Source: Rhodococcus sp. IEGM 1409 (lineage in GTDB: Bacteria > Actinomycetota > Actinomycetes > Mycobacteriales > Mycobacteriaceae). From it: a stretch of 64,000 nucleotides of DNA. The notes below the pieces were generated by a model. The model had not been told where the DNA came from, made no database searches, and was given only the letters and a program-made list of their open reading frames with translations. Positions 44,503-52,571 of this stretch are shown here, piece after piece. The stretch covers positions 27,402-91,401 of the forward strand of contig NZ_JASHKN010000004.1 in assembly GCF_030056735.1 (NCBI RefSeq). The letters are read 5' to 3'. Every line of letters begins with the position of its first letter. Positions within the stretch are counted from its first letter, which is position 1. Position numbers and translations under genes: made by a program.

Positions 44503-45422
44503 TGGGACTCGAGATTCCGGGCTGGTTACAGGCGGTTGCGTCGGTCGCGGTGGGCAGCGACTGGCCGCAAGGAGACGAAACGGCACTGTGGCGATTGGGT
44601 GATGCCTGGTCAGGTGCGGCTGATCGGATCGAGGCTTCGGCCGCTGCCGGTGGTTACGGATTGCAGGCAGTGCTGGCATCGATCGACGGTCAAGCCGGCG
44701 ACTCGTTGTCTCGGTATTGGTCGGAGGCCGGGGGAGTTGCGGAGGTCTTCGAGCGGTTGTCCTCTGCTGCAGCCGAACTGGGTCAGTCGTGCGCCGATAC
44801 AGGCACGGACATCGAGTACACCAAACTGTCGATCCTTGCGGCGCTGAGCGTCCTGGCGCTCGAGATTTCCGCCATGGTGGCGGCCGCTGTCCCGACGTTG
44901 GGGGTGAGTACAGCCGGAATCGTGGCGGCCGAGGTAGCGACAACCATCACGGTCCGAATGTTGTTGCAGCAATTGTTGATACGAGTGATCGAGGCTGCGG
45001 CAGTGGAAGCGGCATCAGCCGTCTTCTCCGGTCTCGCCATTCAACTTGGTCAGATGACGATGGATCATCGCGAGTCGATCGACGGTGGCAAGGTCGTGAC
45101 CGAAGGGCGCGACGGTTTCATCAAGGGGCTTGCGAACGGAGGGTTGAAGACGACGCCGGATCGTGTCGGGCCGGACCCGAACCCGCTCCCGACCGGTTCG
45201 AGGTTGCAGCAAGTAGCGCGAGGCGCCTTCGACGACGCGGTCTCGGGAGCGTCCGCTGCGATCGTGACGAAGGAGGTCACGGGCGGCGACGCCTCACTGA
45301 CGGACATCACGTCCGGCGCGATCGGTGGAGGGATCGGTTCCGTGAAAGACGGTCTTGTCGCTCGCAACGAGGACCTGAATGCGGCCGGTCTGAGCCCGAC
45401 TGCGCTGAACTGGGACTTCTGA
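44502..45422 (+). CDS. CpnT-N-terminus-like WXG100-domain protein, no visible toxin domain
   Basis: 306 residues. LQAVASVAVGSDWPQGDETALWRLGDAW at the start (residues 10-37) resembles the WXG100-like N-terminus of CpnT and other actinobacterial type VII polymorphic toxins. Residues ~100-165 are alanine-rich and hydrophobic, possibly membrane-inserting. After a Pro/Gly hinge near residue 230 the last 80 residues are Gly/Ala/Ser-rich (GGGIGSVKDGLVARN) and end in NWDF; they match no toxin family I know. No immunity-type gene follows; the next gene is msrB on the other strand. Confidence 0.7.
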   Translation: MGLEIPGWLQAVASVAVGSDWPQGDETALWRLGDAWSGAADRIEASAAAGGYGLQAVLASIDGQAGDSLSRYWSEAGGVAEVFERLSSAAAELGQSCADTGTDIEYTKLSILAALSVLALEISAMVAAAVPTLGVSTAGIVAAEVATTITVRMLLQQLLIRVIEAAAVEAASAVFSGLAIQLGQMTMDHRESIDGGKVVTEGRDGFIKGLANGGLKTTPDRVGPDPNPLPTGSRLQQVARGAFDDAVSGASAAIVTKEVTGGDASLTDITSGAIGGGIGSVKDGLVARNEDLNAAGLSPTALNWDF

Positions 45423-45437
45423 GTGGAAGTCTCCAAT

Positions 45438-45471
45438 CGTGGGCTACTCCCGCACCACGGGGTAGCCCACG
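45438..45471. terminator. Hairpin terminator between the type VII-like cassette and msrB
   Basis: Ten-bp stem (45438-45447 with 45462-45471) between two convergent genes, likely terminating both. Confidence 0.6.
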
Positions 45472-45477
45472 GCCCGC

Positions 45478-45909
45478 TTACTGAGCAGGCTTGAGAACCA
45501 GTGAAATCGAGTTGATGCAGTACCGCTGATCGGTGGGCGTCGGGTATCCCTCGCCCTCGAAGACGTGGCCGAGGTGGCTGTGGCACTTCTTGCAGATGAC
45601 CTCGACGCGGCGCATCCCGAGTGAGCTGTCTTCCTTCAGGATCACGGCATCCGAATCCGCCGGATCGAAGAAGGACGGCCACCCGCAGTGCGATTCGAAC
45701 TTCTCGGTGCTGCGGAACAGTTCGGCTCCGCACGCCCGGCAGGAGTAAACACCCTCCGTGGTGGTGTCGGTGTACTCACCGACGAAGGGGCGTTCGGTGC
45801 CGGCTTGGCGCAGAACCGCGAACTCCTCCGGACTCAGCTTTTCGCGCCACTCGCTCTCGGTGTACGTGACCTCAGGTGTGCTGTCGATGCCATCGTGTGA
45901 AGAACTCAT
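45478..45909 (-). CDS. msrB: Peptide-methionine (R)-S-oxide reductase
   Basis: 143 residues. Zinc-binding pairs CRACGAELF near residue 57 and CKKCHSHLGHVF near 103, and the catalytic Cys in RYCINSISL near 129. It reduces methionine-R-sulphoxide in proteins using thioredoxin. ATG 45909 is the start. It lies nine bases downstream of aftC on the same strand; orthologue of Rv2674 in the same position. Confidence 0.96.
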   Translation of the reverse strand: MSSSHDGIDSTPEVTYTESEWREKLSPEEFAVLRQAGTERPFVGEYTDTTTEGVYSCRACGAELFRSTEKFESHCGWPSFFDPADSDAVILKEDSSLGMRRVEVICKKCHSHLGHVFEGEGYPTPTDQRYCINSISLVLKPAQ

Positions 45910-45918
45910 GCCTCCACG

Positions 45919-47253
45919 CTAATGCTTTGTCGCCGTTTCGGCCTCGCCGGCAGGTGAGACGGCTGCGAGCGGGGGATCGAGGAGGTAGGCGGGATCGATT
46001 CCGCGATCCAAGCGGCCTTCTCGACGGGCGACCAGATACCGGTATCCGAGGACACAGAAGATCACGATCAGCAGAAGGCTCCAGCCGAGGGTGCTCTTGG
46101 TGTATTCGGCTGCCCGGCCGAAGGTCGGCCAGCGGTTGGACCACCAGCTGTCGAATGTCATGAAGCCGTAGACGGCGAGCCAGGCCGGCCAGTTCCGCAT
46201 GACCGAGTTCTTGAGCACCACGGACATCAGGAGCGGGAGCAGCATCATCGAGTAGTACATCTGGCCGAGCGAGGGCAGCAGGAACGATGCGGTCATGATC
46301 ACACCGGTCGCGGTGGTGAGGAAGAAGAGTTCGTCGTTGCGGTAGTAGCGGTACAGAAGCCACAGAGAGACGACGACCATGGCGGCCAACACGACGCGCA
46401 ACAGCAGGATCAACCATTCGGGCAGACCGAAATAAGCGCCGTTTCCGACAATCGAACTGTTGAAGTAGTCACGCGATTCGAGCAGGTACGGCACGGTGCG
46501 GCGGACGAAGTCCATCGGATCCGACGCCAGTGGCCACGCCACGACGGTGAGAATGAACGGGATGCCCAGGGCGGTGACGAACACCTTCCACTGGCCGCGA
46601 ACGAGTGGCAGTAGGAGCAGCGGCGCGAGAGTGGGTTTCACTGCGATGGTGAGTCCGATCGCGGCGCCGGCCCACAGATCCTTCTTGCGCATCAGCATCA
46701 GGAGGAAGGCAATTTCGCCGAGCAGCACGAGCCCGTTGATGTTGGTGAACACCAGTGTGTTGGTGACCGTCTCCGACATGAAAGCGCCGAGCACCAGAAT
46801 CGGCGCGGCAATGGAACTGATCGTCAGGTCGAACAGGCGCAACAGCAGGTAGAGAGCCACGAGAATGGCGACGGCATTGACACCGATGAACAGCCACCGC
46901 GAGCGCTCGGGATCGAGGATCGCGAGGGGCGCCATCAACAACGAACCCGATGGTGGATACAGGTAATGGGGGTCTACCGAGTTGAAATCTGCGGTGTAGA
47001 CGTCGCGCCCGTTCCAGAACGCCAGCGCGGCGTTGTAGACCGGTCGGAAGTCATCGGTGATGGCGCCGTTGACTGCTGTGACGATGACACGATTGAGCAC
47101 TGTCATCACGGCGATCGGCCACAAAACGAAGTTGACGACTTGTTGGGTTGTCCGCCCGGTACGCGGCTCGAGCTGTCGAAGGAACACTTCGGCACGGTAC
47201 ACCGGAGCAGGGTGTGATCGGGGGATGCACCCCTTTTCGGTCGTGGTGGACAA
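45919..47253 (-). CDS. aftC: Arabinofuranosyltransferase AftC (GT87)
   Basis: 444 residues with 10-11 transmembrane segments. DDFRPVYNAALAFWNGRDVYT near residue 68 is the extracytoplasmic loop with the acidic pair, followed by HYLYPPSGSLLMAPLA, both characteristic of the GT-C/GT87 family. AftC branches arabinan with alpha(1->3) residues in arabinogalactan and lipoarabinomannan. TTG 47253 gives a 40-residue polar start; a later GTG (for example at 47202) cannot be excluded. Rv2673 counterpart in the same order with msrB. Confidence 0.9.
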   Translation of the reverse strand: MSTTTEKGCIPRSHPAPVYRAEVFLRQLEPRTGRTTQQVVNFVLWPIAVMTVLNRVIVTAVNGAITDDFRPVYNAALAFWNGRDVYTADFNSVDPHYLYPPSGSLLMAPLAILDPERSRWLFIGVNAVAILVALYLLLRLFDLTISSIAAPILVLGAFMSETVTNTLVFTNINGLVLLGEIAFLLMLMRKKDLWAGAAIGLTIAVKPTLAPLLLLPLVRGQWKVFVTALGIPFILTVVAWPLASDPMDFVRRTVPYLLESRDYFNSSIVGNGAYFGLPEWLILLLRVVLAAMVVVSLWLLYRYYRNDELFFLTTATGVIMTASFLLPSLGQMYYSMMLLPLLMSVVLKNSVMRNWPAWLAVYGFMTFDSWWSNRWPTFGRAAEYTKSTLGWSLLLIVIFCVLGYRYLVARREGRLDRGIDPAYLLDPPLAAVSPAGEAETATKH

Positions 47254-47262
47254 GCGCCCAAG

Positions 47263-48816
47263 TCAGGCCGGGCACACGCTTCCGTTGCTGGGCAGGGAGG
47301 CGTCATTGAGGTAGAGGCGCATCGTCTGTTGAGCGCACGTGGATTGGGCCGCGGGGTGACCCGCACCCTGCCAGTCCAGGGTTGAGAAGCGCGACCCTGC
47401 ATTGGTCACGACGCCGGTGACGGTCGAGAGTCCGGAGTTCCCGACGGCCGGGTCACCCTGACCGCTCAGTACGAGAACGGCGGGCTTCAACTGGTTGGGC
47501 AGGGGAGAGTTGGCGGTCGACGGCCAGCTGGCGCATGCGAGCAAACCGAGCGCGGCTTCTCGACCGAATACCGGATAGTTGGTGCCCCACGTGTCCGCCA
47601 GTTCGCGAACACGCCCGATCCCTGGCCACTGCATACCGTCGGTGCATCGTCCGATGAACTGGCCGTCGCCGTCCACCTCGTTCTCCGCCCGGGCGGCGCG
47701 CTCTCGAATCGGCGAAGCATTTCCGGTACCGAGCCCGGTCAGAGCGTCGGCGAGTGAGCGGGTCTCTTGCTCACGATTGGTTCCGGCTGTCCACAGGCTC
47801 GCCGAAATCGCATTCGACACTGCAGCGGCAGACAGTGGTTGGAATTCATCGGACCGAGCGCGTTCCATCAAGTCGGTGACGGCTTTTTTCGGATCAGGTC
47901 CGAGCGAGCACCCCAGCGCCACACATCGCTGAGCGAACGCCGTCAATGCCGCTTCCTCGCCCTGCACACGGCTCTCGGCCTCGGTGGCAGCGTCAGTGGC
48001 CACAGGAGCGGGAGAATCGAGGATCAACCTCGCGAGGTTGTTCGGGTGGGCTGCCGCATAGCTCAGCGCGATGTCCGAGCCGGACCCTGCAGACCACAGA
48101 GCGATGGTCTCGACGCCCCACCGAGTGCGCAAGGCGTCGATGTCCTCGGCTGCGGAGTCGGCGCCGAACTTCAGTTCTTGAGGATCGAGGTAGTCCGTGC
48201 AGGCAATGGTGGCGTCGTGACCGAGGGCTGCGACCGCATCGGCGGCGTCACCGGTGGTGTCCGAGTCGAATTGGCCGAGATCGTGAAGTCCGCGCCGAAT
48301 CTCCGGCGTCATGCAGTCGATTGCGGTGGACCTGTCGACTCCGCGGCGATCGAGGGCTACCACGGGATGTTCGGCGAGAACCGTCGTCAAGCCGGATGCG
48401 GCGAGCATGGCGAGCGAGTTTCCCGAAGAACGGTCGGTGCCGGATGTGAACACGATCGGATATGCGTCGGCAGGCGTCGACGACGTCCGAGCACGGGTCA
48501 AGCCGGCCGTGAAGTTGCCGTCGATGGCGCCGGTCACATCGATGGGGGCACTGAATTCGGCGCATTCGAGGATGACGCCGGCGCTCGACGCTGCGAGAGC
48601 CTGGTCGGCGAGTGACGTGCCGGTGCAGTCTCGCCACGGTAGGTCGTCGGTCGGGACGGCAGGGACAACCGGCGGCGCATCGGGCGAGGGTCCCTCGCTC
48701 TGGGCCGGGCTGCCGTCGGTGCGGCCTTCGACCGCGACGGCGGGCCGTAGCGACGGTCCGGCGCCGCACGCACAACACGTCGCGAGGACGACGGCCATCA
48801 AAGCAACTCTGCGCAT
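47263..48816 (-). CDS. Exported alpha/beta hydrolase (tripeptidyl-aminopeptidase-like)
   Basis: 517 residues (Rv2672 counterpart). The N-terminus MRRVALMAVVLATCCACG is a signal peptide that may be a lipoprotein signal, followed by a Pro/Ser-rich linker. The hydrolase core has PVVALDRRGVDRS near residue 160, a nucleophile elbow ALWSAGSGSD near 240 (G-x-S variant), and a C-terminal TAP-like lobe ending VLVLSGQGDPAVG and GAGHPAA (likely Asp and His). ATG 48816 is chosen because the signal peptide begins there. Ends ten bases before aftC starts. Confidence 0.85.
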   Translation of the reverse strand: MRRVALMAVVLATCCACGAGPSLRPAVAVEGRTDGSPAQSEGPSPDAPPVVPAVPTDDLPWRDCTGTSLADQALAASSAGVILECAEFSAPIDVTGAIDGNFTAGLTRARTSSTPADAYPIVFTSGTDRSSGNSLAMLAASGLTTVLAEHPVVALDRRGVDRSTAIDCMTPEIRRGLHDLGQFDSDTTGDAADAVAALGHDATIACTDYLDPQELKFGADSAAEDIDALRTRWGVETIALWSAGSGSDIALSYAAAHPNNLARLILDSPAPVATDAATEAESRVQGEEAALTAFAQRCVALGCSLGPDPKKAVTDLMERARSDEFQPLSAAAVSNAISASLWTAGTNREQETRSLADALTGLGTGNASPIRERAARAENEVDGDGQFIGRCTDGMQWPGIGRVRELADTWGTNYPVFGREAALGLLACASWPSTANSPLPNQLKPAVLVLSGQGDPAVGNSGLSTVTGVVTNAGSRFSTLDWQGAGHPAAQSTCAQQTMRLYLNDASLPSNGSVCPA

Positions 48817-48835
48817 GCCGACCAGAGTGCCAGGT

Positions 48836-49606
48836 TCACCGACGTGGCTGCTGACGAACCCATCGAGTGAGGATCGTGCCGTCCGAATCGCCGAGAATGT
48901 GCGCGGGACGCATGGCTGTGGGCATTGCGTTGGGGGAGAGTGAGATTCGGCCGACTTTGCTGCCCACCAGTTGAGGCGAAGTGGTGATGCAGAGCTCGTC
49001 GACGGCATTGTCCTCGATCAACTGCCCGAAAAGTGACGGTCCGCCCTCGCACAGCACACGACGGAGCTTGCGAACCGACAAGGCACGATCGATGTCGCCG
49101 CTGCCGACGTTCGGGGAGTCCGTCACCTCCACCTGCGCTCCGGCAGATCTCAGCGCAGAAATCGTCGCGGAATCCGCGTCACGACCGACAACAAGGATCG
49201 GTGGAACTTCGGTATCCCGCAGGAGTCGGCTTTCGGGGTCGATCGACGCGTGCGCCGAGACGACCAGTATCGGTGGCACCGGCGCGAGGCCGCCCGCCTT
49301 TCGTCGCGCCCGGGCGGCGTCCGAGATCTGCACACCCCCGTAGTTCTCGGCTCGCGCTGTGCCTGCGCCGACCACGACGACGTCACAGAGTTCGCGCAAG
49401 ATCCCGAATACCGACCTGTCCGCAGGTGTGCCCAGTCCGCCGCTCACTCCGTCGACCGAGACGCACCCGTCGATGCTGGAAACGAAGTTCACGCGCATCC
49501 AGGGTTGCGAGAGATTCTCCGGATAGGCGTACAAGCCGCGGAGCTCGTCTTCGTGGCCTGGTGTGAAGTAGGTCGCAATATCCATACGGTGCACATGAGA
49601 GATCAC
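48836..49606 (-). CDS. RibD C-terminal-domain (pyrimidine reductase family) protein
   Basis: 256 residues from GTG 49606, or 249 from ATG 49585. It has only the reductase half of RibD: VNFVSSIDGCVSVDGVSGG near residue 38, VVVGAGTARAENYGG near 75, and RRVLCEGGPSLFGQLIE near 190. The deaminase half is absent. Rv2671, its positional counterpart, is annotated RibD and can reduce folate-like substrates. It is divergent from zapE with 22 bases between the starts. Confidence 0.85.
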   Translation of the reverse strand: MISHVHRMDIATYFTPGHEDELRGLYAYPENLSQPWMRVNFVSSIDGCVSVDGVSGGLGTPADRSVFGILRELCDVVVVGAGTARAENYGGVQISDAARARRKAGGLAPVPPILVVSAHASIDPESRLLRDTEVPPILVVGRDADSATISALRSAGAQVEVTDSPNVGSGDIDRALSVRKLRRVLCEGGPSLFGQLIEDNAVDELCITTSPQLVGSKVGRISLSPNAMPTAMRPAHILGDSDGTILTRWVRQQPRR

Positions 49607-49628
49607 ATCACGTAGATACCCTTGACGG

Positions 49629-50645
49629 ATGCATGAACGTCTTGTCGATCGCAGCCCGGTGGTACCCGCCGATCAACTGGTAGCTCAGATGGTGCCTCCC
49701 GCAATGTTCGACGAGGTGAGTTTTGCGTCCTACATTCCTGATCCTAAGGAACCGAGTCAGGCAGCTGCTGTCGCGAAGGCCGAGGAATTCTCCAAGCGCG
49801 TAACCAAGATCCGTAGTGGTGGACGCCGTGGACTGTTCGGCAAGAAGACCCAGGCGACCGGCGCCGGCCTGTACCTCGACGGTGGATTCGGTGTCGGTAA
49901 GACGCACTTGCTGGCGTCGATCTTCCACAGCGTTCCGTCGCCGAAGGCGTTCGGAACCTTCGTCGAGCTGACACACGTCGTCGGCGCTCTCGGCTTCAAC
50001 AAGGCCGTCGAAGCGCTCGCTGACCACAGCGTTCTCTGCATCGACGAATTCGAGCTCGACGATCCGGGCGACACCATGCTCGTCTCCCGCCTCCTCTCGG
50101 AGCTTTCCGCGCGCGGCGTGTCCATCGTCGCGACGTCGAACACGCTTCCCGGCCAGCTCGGTGAGGGTCGCTTCGCCGCTCAGGACTTCCTGCGCGAGAT
50201 CAAGAAGCTCGGCTCGATCTTCGAGACGATTCGCGTCGACGGCCCCGACTACCGTCACCGTGACCTCCCGCCCGCGCCGGAGCCCGTCACGTCGGAGGAG
50301 TTGGTTTCTCGGGCCGCCGCCATCGACGGCGCCACGCTCGACAACTTCGACGAGCTGTGCAAGCACCTCAGCACACTGCACCCGTCGCGGTACAACAAGC
50401 TGGTCGAGGGTGTGAAGGCTGTCTTCATCGACGGTGTCCACCCCGCAACGGATCAGTCGGTTGCACTGCGCATCGTGGTTCTCGCCGACCGCTTGTACGA
50501 CGCGAGCATCCCGGTCACCGTCTCCGGCGCACGCCTCGACGAGATCTTCACTCCCGAGATGCTCGCCGGTGGGTACAAGAAGAAGTACCTGCGCGCGACC
50601 TCTCGTCTGCTCGCACTTTCTCGTTTCGAGGTCGCGGCCGGCTAG
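49629..50645 (+). CDS. zapE: Cell division protein ZapE (AFG1-like AAA ATPase)
   Basis: 338 residues. Walker A DGGFGVGKTHLLAS near residue 84, Walker B LCIDEFELDDPGD near 137, sensor-like VATSNTLPGQLGEGRFAAQDF near 165. ZapE-type ATPases act at the Z-ring or membrane quality control; the exact role in actinobacteria is not established. Rv2670c counterpart. Its stop is 13 bases from the stop of the convergent acetyltransferase gene. Confidence 0.92.
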   Translation: MHERLVDRSPVVPADQLVAQMVPPAMFDEVSFASYIPDPKEPSQAAAVAKAEEFSKRVTKIRSGGRRGLFGKKTQATGAGLYLDGGFGVGKTHLLASIFHSVPSPKAFGTFVELTHVVGALGFNKAVEALADHSVLCIDEFELDDPGDTMLVSRLLSELSARGVSIVATSNTLPGQLGEGRFAAQDFLREIKKLGSIFETIRVDGPDYRHRDLPPAPEPVTSEELVSRAAAIDGATLDNFDELCKHLSTLHPSRYNKLVEGVKAVFIDGVHPATDQSVALRIVVLADRLYDASIPVTVSGARLDEIFTPEMLAGGYKKKYLRATSRLLALSRFEVAAG

Positions 50646-50653
50646 TCGGCACG

Positions 50654-50669
50654 CCCGTCAGCTGACGGG
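50654..50669. terminator. 16-base palindrome between zapE and GNAT genes
   Basis: CCCGTCAGCTGACGGG is a perfect palindrome in the convergent gene junction and includes the stop codon of the acetyltransferase gene. Probably a shared terminator hairpin. Confidence 0.5.
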
Positions 50670-51191
50670 GCGCTCCATCACGAAATCGTGGTGGAGTTGT
50701 GCGCCCACGAGGAAAGTCTTTGTGCCGACCTGGGTGAAACCGTGCTTGGCGTAGAACTTCTGGGCACGCAGATTCTCCTGATTGACGCCAAGCCAGATCC
50801 CGGCACTTCCGCTGCGTCGTGCGTGGTCGACGACGGCGTCCATCAAGGATCCTGCCGCGCCGGTCCCGTGGTTACCCGGAAGAACGTACAACTTGCTCAG
50901 TTCGGTCGTCGGGCGAAGTGTCACAGCAGCTTTGACGTCCGGGTCGGCGGGCTCGTCGTCGACAAGCATCGCGTAGCCCACGATCGAACCGTCACGAATG
51001 ACCTTGAGAACGGTTCGTGTCGGATCGGTCAGGTACTCGGAGAACTTGTCGACGGAGAGAACGTTGTCGATGAAGGCACTGATGTCGTCGTCCGACGCGT
51101 CCGGTGGACACGCCAACGGGAATGTCACCGCTGCCACGTCGGCGATTGCTTCGGAATCCCAGATCCCGGCCCGGTCAACGGTGATCGTCAC
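50658..51191 (-). CDS. GNAT family N-acetyltransferase
   Basis: 177 residues. Acetyl-CoA motif A: ELSKLYVLPGNHGTGAAGSLMDAVV near residue 99, followed by GIWLGVNQENLRAQKFYAKHGFTQVG (motif B). Substrate unknown. GTG 51191 has GAGAGG about ten bases upstream; a TTG at 51218 would add nine residues without support. Rv2669 counterpart next to zapE. Confidence 0.88.
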   Translation of the reverse strand: MTITVDRAGIWDSEAIADVAAVTFPLACPPDASDDDISAFIDNVLSVDKFSEYLTDPTRTVLKVIRDGSIVGYAMLVDDEPADPDVKAAVTLRPTTELSKLYVLPGNHGTGAAGSLMDAVVDHARRSGSAGIWLGVNQENLRAQKFYAKHGFTQVGTKTFLVGAQLHHDFVMERPVS

Positions 51192-51258
51192 GTCAGTTTC
51201 TACCTCTCGCGCACACAATTCGGTCGATCAAGTACACCACTTTCCTCGAGCGCAATGC

Positions 51259-52455
51259 TCAAGCGGCGTTCTCGGTGACCGGAGTCGTGGCTCGTTTCGG
51301 TGCGAACGCGGGAGCAAGAACTATCAAGATCGCGCAGAATGCCAGCGGAATCAGGAACCCGATCCGGAGGTCACTGAAGGCAGCGACTGCCCCGACGATG
51401 CCACCACCGACCACCGTGCCGACGTAGTTGAAGAGGTTGATGCGTGCGATCACCGCGTCGACCTGATCCGGGGGCGCCATCCGGCCGGCGGCGCTGAAGC
51501 AGATCGGAGCGATCACCGGTACCCCGAGCCCGACGATGAGGAAACCGGCAATGGCAACGCCGGGAGATTGCGCGAGGACAACGACAGTCATACCGACTAC
51601 GCCGATGAGAGAGCCGATCCGCACGACGGTGGTCTCACCGAACTTCCCGACCCAGTAGTCGCCGGTCAGTCGTGCGATCAGTGCGGCGATTTGGTATGCC
51701 GCCACGGACAGGGCAGCCGTCCCGGCGTCGGCGAGCAGTTCGTCCTTGACGTACAGAGTCGACCAGTTTCCGACGCTGAAGTCGACCGCGTAGAACAAAG
51801 CCATCGCGACGCCGAGGAGGACAAAGGCGCGGGTAGGGACGGTGAACTTCGCGGTGCTCGTGATGTTTGCATCGGCAACCGGAGACTCGGACCGATCGAG
51901 CAGTTGCGGACCGAAGGCCAGAAGTATCAGTCCGACAACAACTCCCGCGATCACCTGCGTCACGCGGATCGAAATGTCGAGACCTGCGGTTGCCGAGATG
52001 AAGAGAGCGCCGACAATCGCTCCGACGCTCCAGGAAGCATGGAACGAGGAGAGAATGAAGCGGCCCTTGGCGTGTTGGATCGAGACCGCCTGCATGTTGG
52101 CAGCCGCGTCGACCATGCCGAGTCCGATGCCGTAGATCGCAAGGAAAACAAAGAACATCGCTGCGTTGGGTGCAATTCCCGTTGCCCCGCCGAAGACTGC
52201 GATGACGGCGAGTCCGGTTCGCAGAGTCATCTTGCTCGACGTCCGCACGGCCAGCATCTCGGCGAGCACGCTGCCGAGGCCGGCGATGACGGACACGGTG
52301 ACAACCGCAACCACAATCAGCGTCTCGCTCAGCTCGAACAAGTCCTTGTATTGCGGAAGCTGCGTCAGAATGGCGGCGAGCAGAAATCCTTGAAGTCCGA
52401 AGGCCACCGAAGTGGCGATCCGGGCCCTCGTCAGGGTGCGGGTGTTATCCGTCAT
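51259..52455 (-). CDS. MFS transporter (12 TMS)
   Basis: 398 residues with about 12 hydrophobic segments; a central loop near residues 190-215 separates the halves. Substrate class is not evident; it resembles MFS proteins of the sugar-efflux or YbjJ-like type rather than DHA2 exporters. ATG 52455 has AAAGG upstream; the open frame that continues to 52806 is not coding-like. A perfect 7-bp-arm palindrome (52478-52496) sits 23 bases upstream. Divergent from the beta-glucosidase gene. Confidence 0.85.
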   Translation of the reverse strand: MTDNTRTLTRARIATSVAFGLQGFLLAAILTQLPQYKDLFELSETLIVVAVVTVSVIAGLGSVLAEMLAVRTSSKMTLRTGLAVIAVFGGATGIAPNAAMFFVFLAIYGIGLGMVDAAANMQAVSIQHAKGRFILSSFHASWSVGAIVGALFISATAGLDISIRVTQVIAGVVVGLILLAFGPQLLDRSESPVADANITSTAKFTVPTRAFVLLGVAMALFYAVDFSVGNWSTLYVKDELLADAGTAALSVAAYQIAALIARLTGDYWVGKFGETTVVRIGSLIGVVGMTVVVLAQSPGVAIAGFLIVGLGVPVIAPICFSAAGRMAPPDQVDAVIARINLFNYVGTVVGGGIVGAVAAFSDLRIGFLIPLAFCAILIVLAPAFAPKRATTPVTENAA

Positions 52456-52477
52456 CAAGCAGGGCCTTTGTCTCGTT

Positions 52478-52496
52478 CGTTCGGTTAGGCCGAACG
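52478..52496. promoter_or_regulatory. Palindromic operator between MFS transporter and beta-glucosidase genes
   Basis: CGTTCGG and CCGAACG are exact inverted 7-base arms separated by TTAGG. The 19-base site lies 23 bases before the MFS start and 76 before the bgl start; it resembles a TetR-type operator. No TetR gene is adjacent. Confidence 0.5.
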
Positions 52497-52571
52497 GTAC
52501 TGGATCTTGATACTGGTCGAGTGTCCAACAAAGCTGCCTGTTTTGCACGGTTCTTTGATTAACTGACCGAC

